Positions 5,933 to 7,218 of a DNA stretch of 7,218 nt are shown here, piece after piece. Each line of letters starts with the position of its first letter. Positions within the stretch are counted from its first letter, which is position 1. Below the pieces are notes generated by a model. That model was not told where the DNA came from. It did no database searches and worked only from the letters and a program-made list of their open reading frames with translations. Where the stretch lies: the NCBI GenBank assembly GCA_024464195.1, contig JANHAK010000056.1:1-7218 (forward strand), read 5' to 3'. The stretch comes from Methanomassiliicoccales archaeon. GTDB lineage: Archaea > Thermoplasmatota > Thermoplasmata > Methanomassiliicoccales > JACIVX01. Made by a program: the position numbers and the translations under genes.

Positions 5933-7216
5933 TTGTTAATTCTTTGCCTGTTGCGCAGGAATAGTATATTCGCAGAGGGGTTCGCTCGTCCCGTTCTCCT
6001 GATGTTTGTGGCGACGATTCTAGGTGGTGGATGCGACTATTTCTATCAGATTATTATGGGTCGTCAACTAGGCCCTGCGGGTTACTCCGAGCTGAATGCC
6101 CTATTATCGATTTTCTACATTATTTCCGTCCCCACTCAAACAATTGCTGCCTTTATGGTTAGATTCGTTTCAAAATACAAGGCAGAAAATAATGAAAACA
6201 TGATTGCCTGGCTAATAAGAAAGACACTCTTGATTTCACTAATTATCGGTATTTTGATGGCTATTGGCATATTCATCGCAATACCATCGATCAGTCGATT
6301 CATCTCTCTTTCATCTAGCTTTCCATTATTTGTCCTCATGTTGGGAACAGTGATTGTGATGATGAGTCCGACGGGATATGGAACGGTGCAAGGTCTTCAG
6401 CGATTTCACTTATCAGCATTATGTGGCATTTCGGGACCTCTCACAAAGCTTGGATTCGGCGTTATTCTAGTTATCGCTGGATATGGAATCAGTGGCGCAT
6501 TCGGAGGAGCCATTATCGGAACCTTTTTCACATTTGTCGTTGGACTGATCTCGATCAGAGATTATTTAATTCGACCCGCACGCGTTACTGTGAGACCTAA
6601 TCTCTCCAATGTGGAACGATATCTTTTCAAAGCAATTATCGCTGTCGTATGCTTTTCGATTCTTATCAACATTGATGTTTTTGTTGCAAGGCAGTATCTA
6701 GGTCCGCATGATGCTGGTTTGTATGCTGTTGCATCAATTCTCAGCAAGATTATTTGGTTTCTACCAGGGGCTGTTTCAACCGTGATGTTTCCCAGAGTCT
6801 CTGAATATTACACGAAAAACAAGGAAACAACGAATCTCATGAGAAAATCGATTTTCTACACCCTAATGATAACTGGAATCGTTGCCGCATTGTATGTGAT
6901 AGCGCCTGCCGAGATCATCAATTTGCTTTATGGAAGCACTTATTTGGATGCCGCTCCTGCGTTGTCGATCCTTGGAATTGCTATGACTCTTTTTGGCCTT
7001 TCAAGTCTTTTCATGAATTACGGACTTGCAATAGAGAGTCCAGTCTATGTTGCCATTTTTTCAATTTTCACTATCTTGCAGATCATTCTTATTATGATGT
7101 TTCATTCAAGCATCGTCGACATTGCACTTGATTTACTCGTGACAAGCATCGGAATCTTTTCATTTAGCTGGATATATCTCGAAATCAAATCGAAGGAAAT
7201 GAAGAAAAAGAAATGA
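5933..7216 (+). CDS. Polysaccharide flippase-like membrane protein (Wzx / MOP superfamily)
   Basis: This is a very hydrophobic protein of up to 427 residues with about 12 predicted membrane helices, complete to a TGA two bases before the window edge. The N-terminal part (FARPVLLMFVATILGGG, then YQIIMGRQLGPAGYSELNAL) carries the lipid-linked oligosaccharide flippase signature: a helix, then a G-R-x-LGP-x-x-Y turn. A second, related segment near the middle (IDVFVARQYLGPHDAGLYAV) reflects the internal two-fold repeat of these transporters. They carry lipid-linked glycans across the membrane for surface polysaccharide or protein glycosylation. The C-terminus is short and basic (EIKSKEMKKKK), probably cytoplasmic. 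No ATG is available before the first helix. The likely start is TTG at 5933 or TTG at 5951; the in-frame ATG at 6002 would cut into helix 1. No ribosome-binding site is visible. The substrate cannot be told. Confidence 0.85.
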   Translation: MLILCLLRRNSIFAEGFARPVLLMFVATILGGGCDYFYQIIMGRQLGPAGYSELNALLSIFYIISVPTQTIAAFMVRFVSKYKAENNENMIAWLIRKTLLISLIIGILMAIGIFIAIPSISRFISLSSSFPLFVLMLGTVIVMMSPTGYGTVQGLQRFHLSALCGISGPLTKLGFGVILVIAGYGISGAFGGAIIGTFFTFVVGLISIRDYLIRPARVTVRPNLSNVERYLFKAIIAVVCFSILINIDVFVARQYLGPHDAGLYAVASILSKIIWFLPGAVSTVMFPRVSEYYTKNKETTNLMRKSIFYTLMITGIVAALYVIAPAEIINLLYGSTYLDAAPALSILGIAMTLFGLSSLFMNYGLAIESPVYVAIFSIFTILQIILIMMFHSSIVDIALDLLVTSIGIFSFSWIYLEIKSKEMKKKK

Positions 7217-7218
7217 TT

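Overview
This window is most likely from an archaeon of moderate-to-low GC. The strongest evidence is an intact TrmY gene (the tRNA pseudouridine-54 N1-methyltransferase, essentially archaeal). Supporting evidence is a tRNA-Glu gene with no encoded CCA and several starts that sit about 30 bases downstream of a purine-rich element followed by an AT-rich box, the geometry of archaeal BRE/TATA promoters on leaderless or near-leaderless mRNAs. The lineage cannot be fixed from sequence alone; a Thermoplasmatota-like archaeon is a guess. Several metabolic genes (citramalate synthase, ProA, ProB) resemble their bacterial counterparts, as is common for amino-acid biosynthesis genes in such archaea.

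Layout. Positions 1-104 hold only a tRNA promoter and perhaps the tail of something upstream. A tRNA-Glu(CTC) gene occupies 105-179 on the + strand. Positions 180-488 hold no intact gene, but the minus strand carries a short Cys-rich stretch that looks like a small, possibly broken zinc-ribbon gene. trmY follows on the minus strand (489-1055), then about 425 bases of AT-rich spacer. cimA, a (R)-citramalate synthase, is on the minus strand (1481 to about 3070). A divergent promoter region separates it from the + strand proA-proB operon (3255-5650), whose genes overlap by 4 bases. A palindrome plus T-tract lies at the end of proB. After a 282-base spacer, a 12-helix polysaccharide flippase-like protein (5933-7216) ends two bases before the window does.

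How the genes fit together. CimA makes citramalate from pyruvate and acetyl-CoA, the entry to the threonine-independent isoleucine route. ProB and ProA perform the first two steps from glutamate to proline. TrmY modifies the T-loop of tRNAs and has no obvious functional link to these genes. The flippase belongs to cell-surface glycan export and probably starts a separate surface locus.

No new defence or mobile system is visible. The main oddity is cimA: its frame is open and well conserved through the N-terminal catalytic motif but has no ATG, GTG or TTG start there. The promoter and a nearby ATG suggest initiation in a frame one base off. This could be a contig indel, a real frameshift or a non-canonical start.
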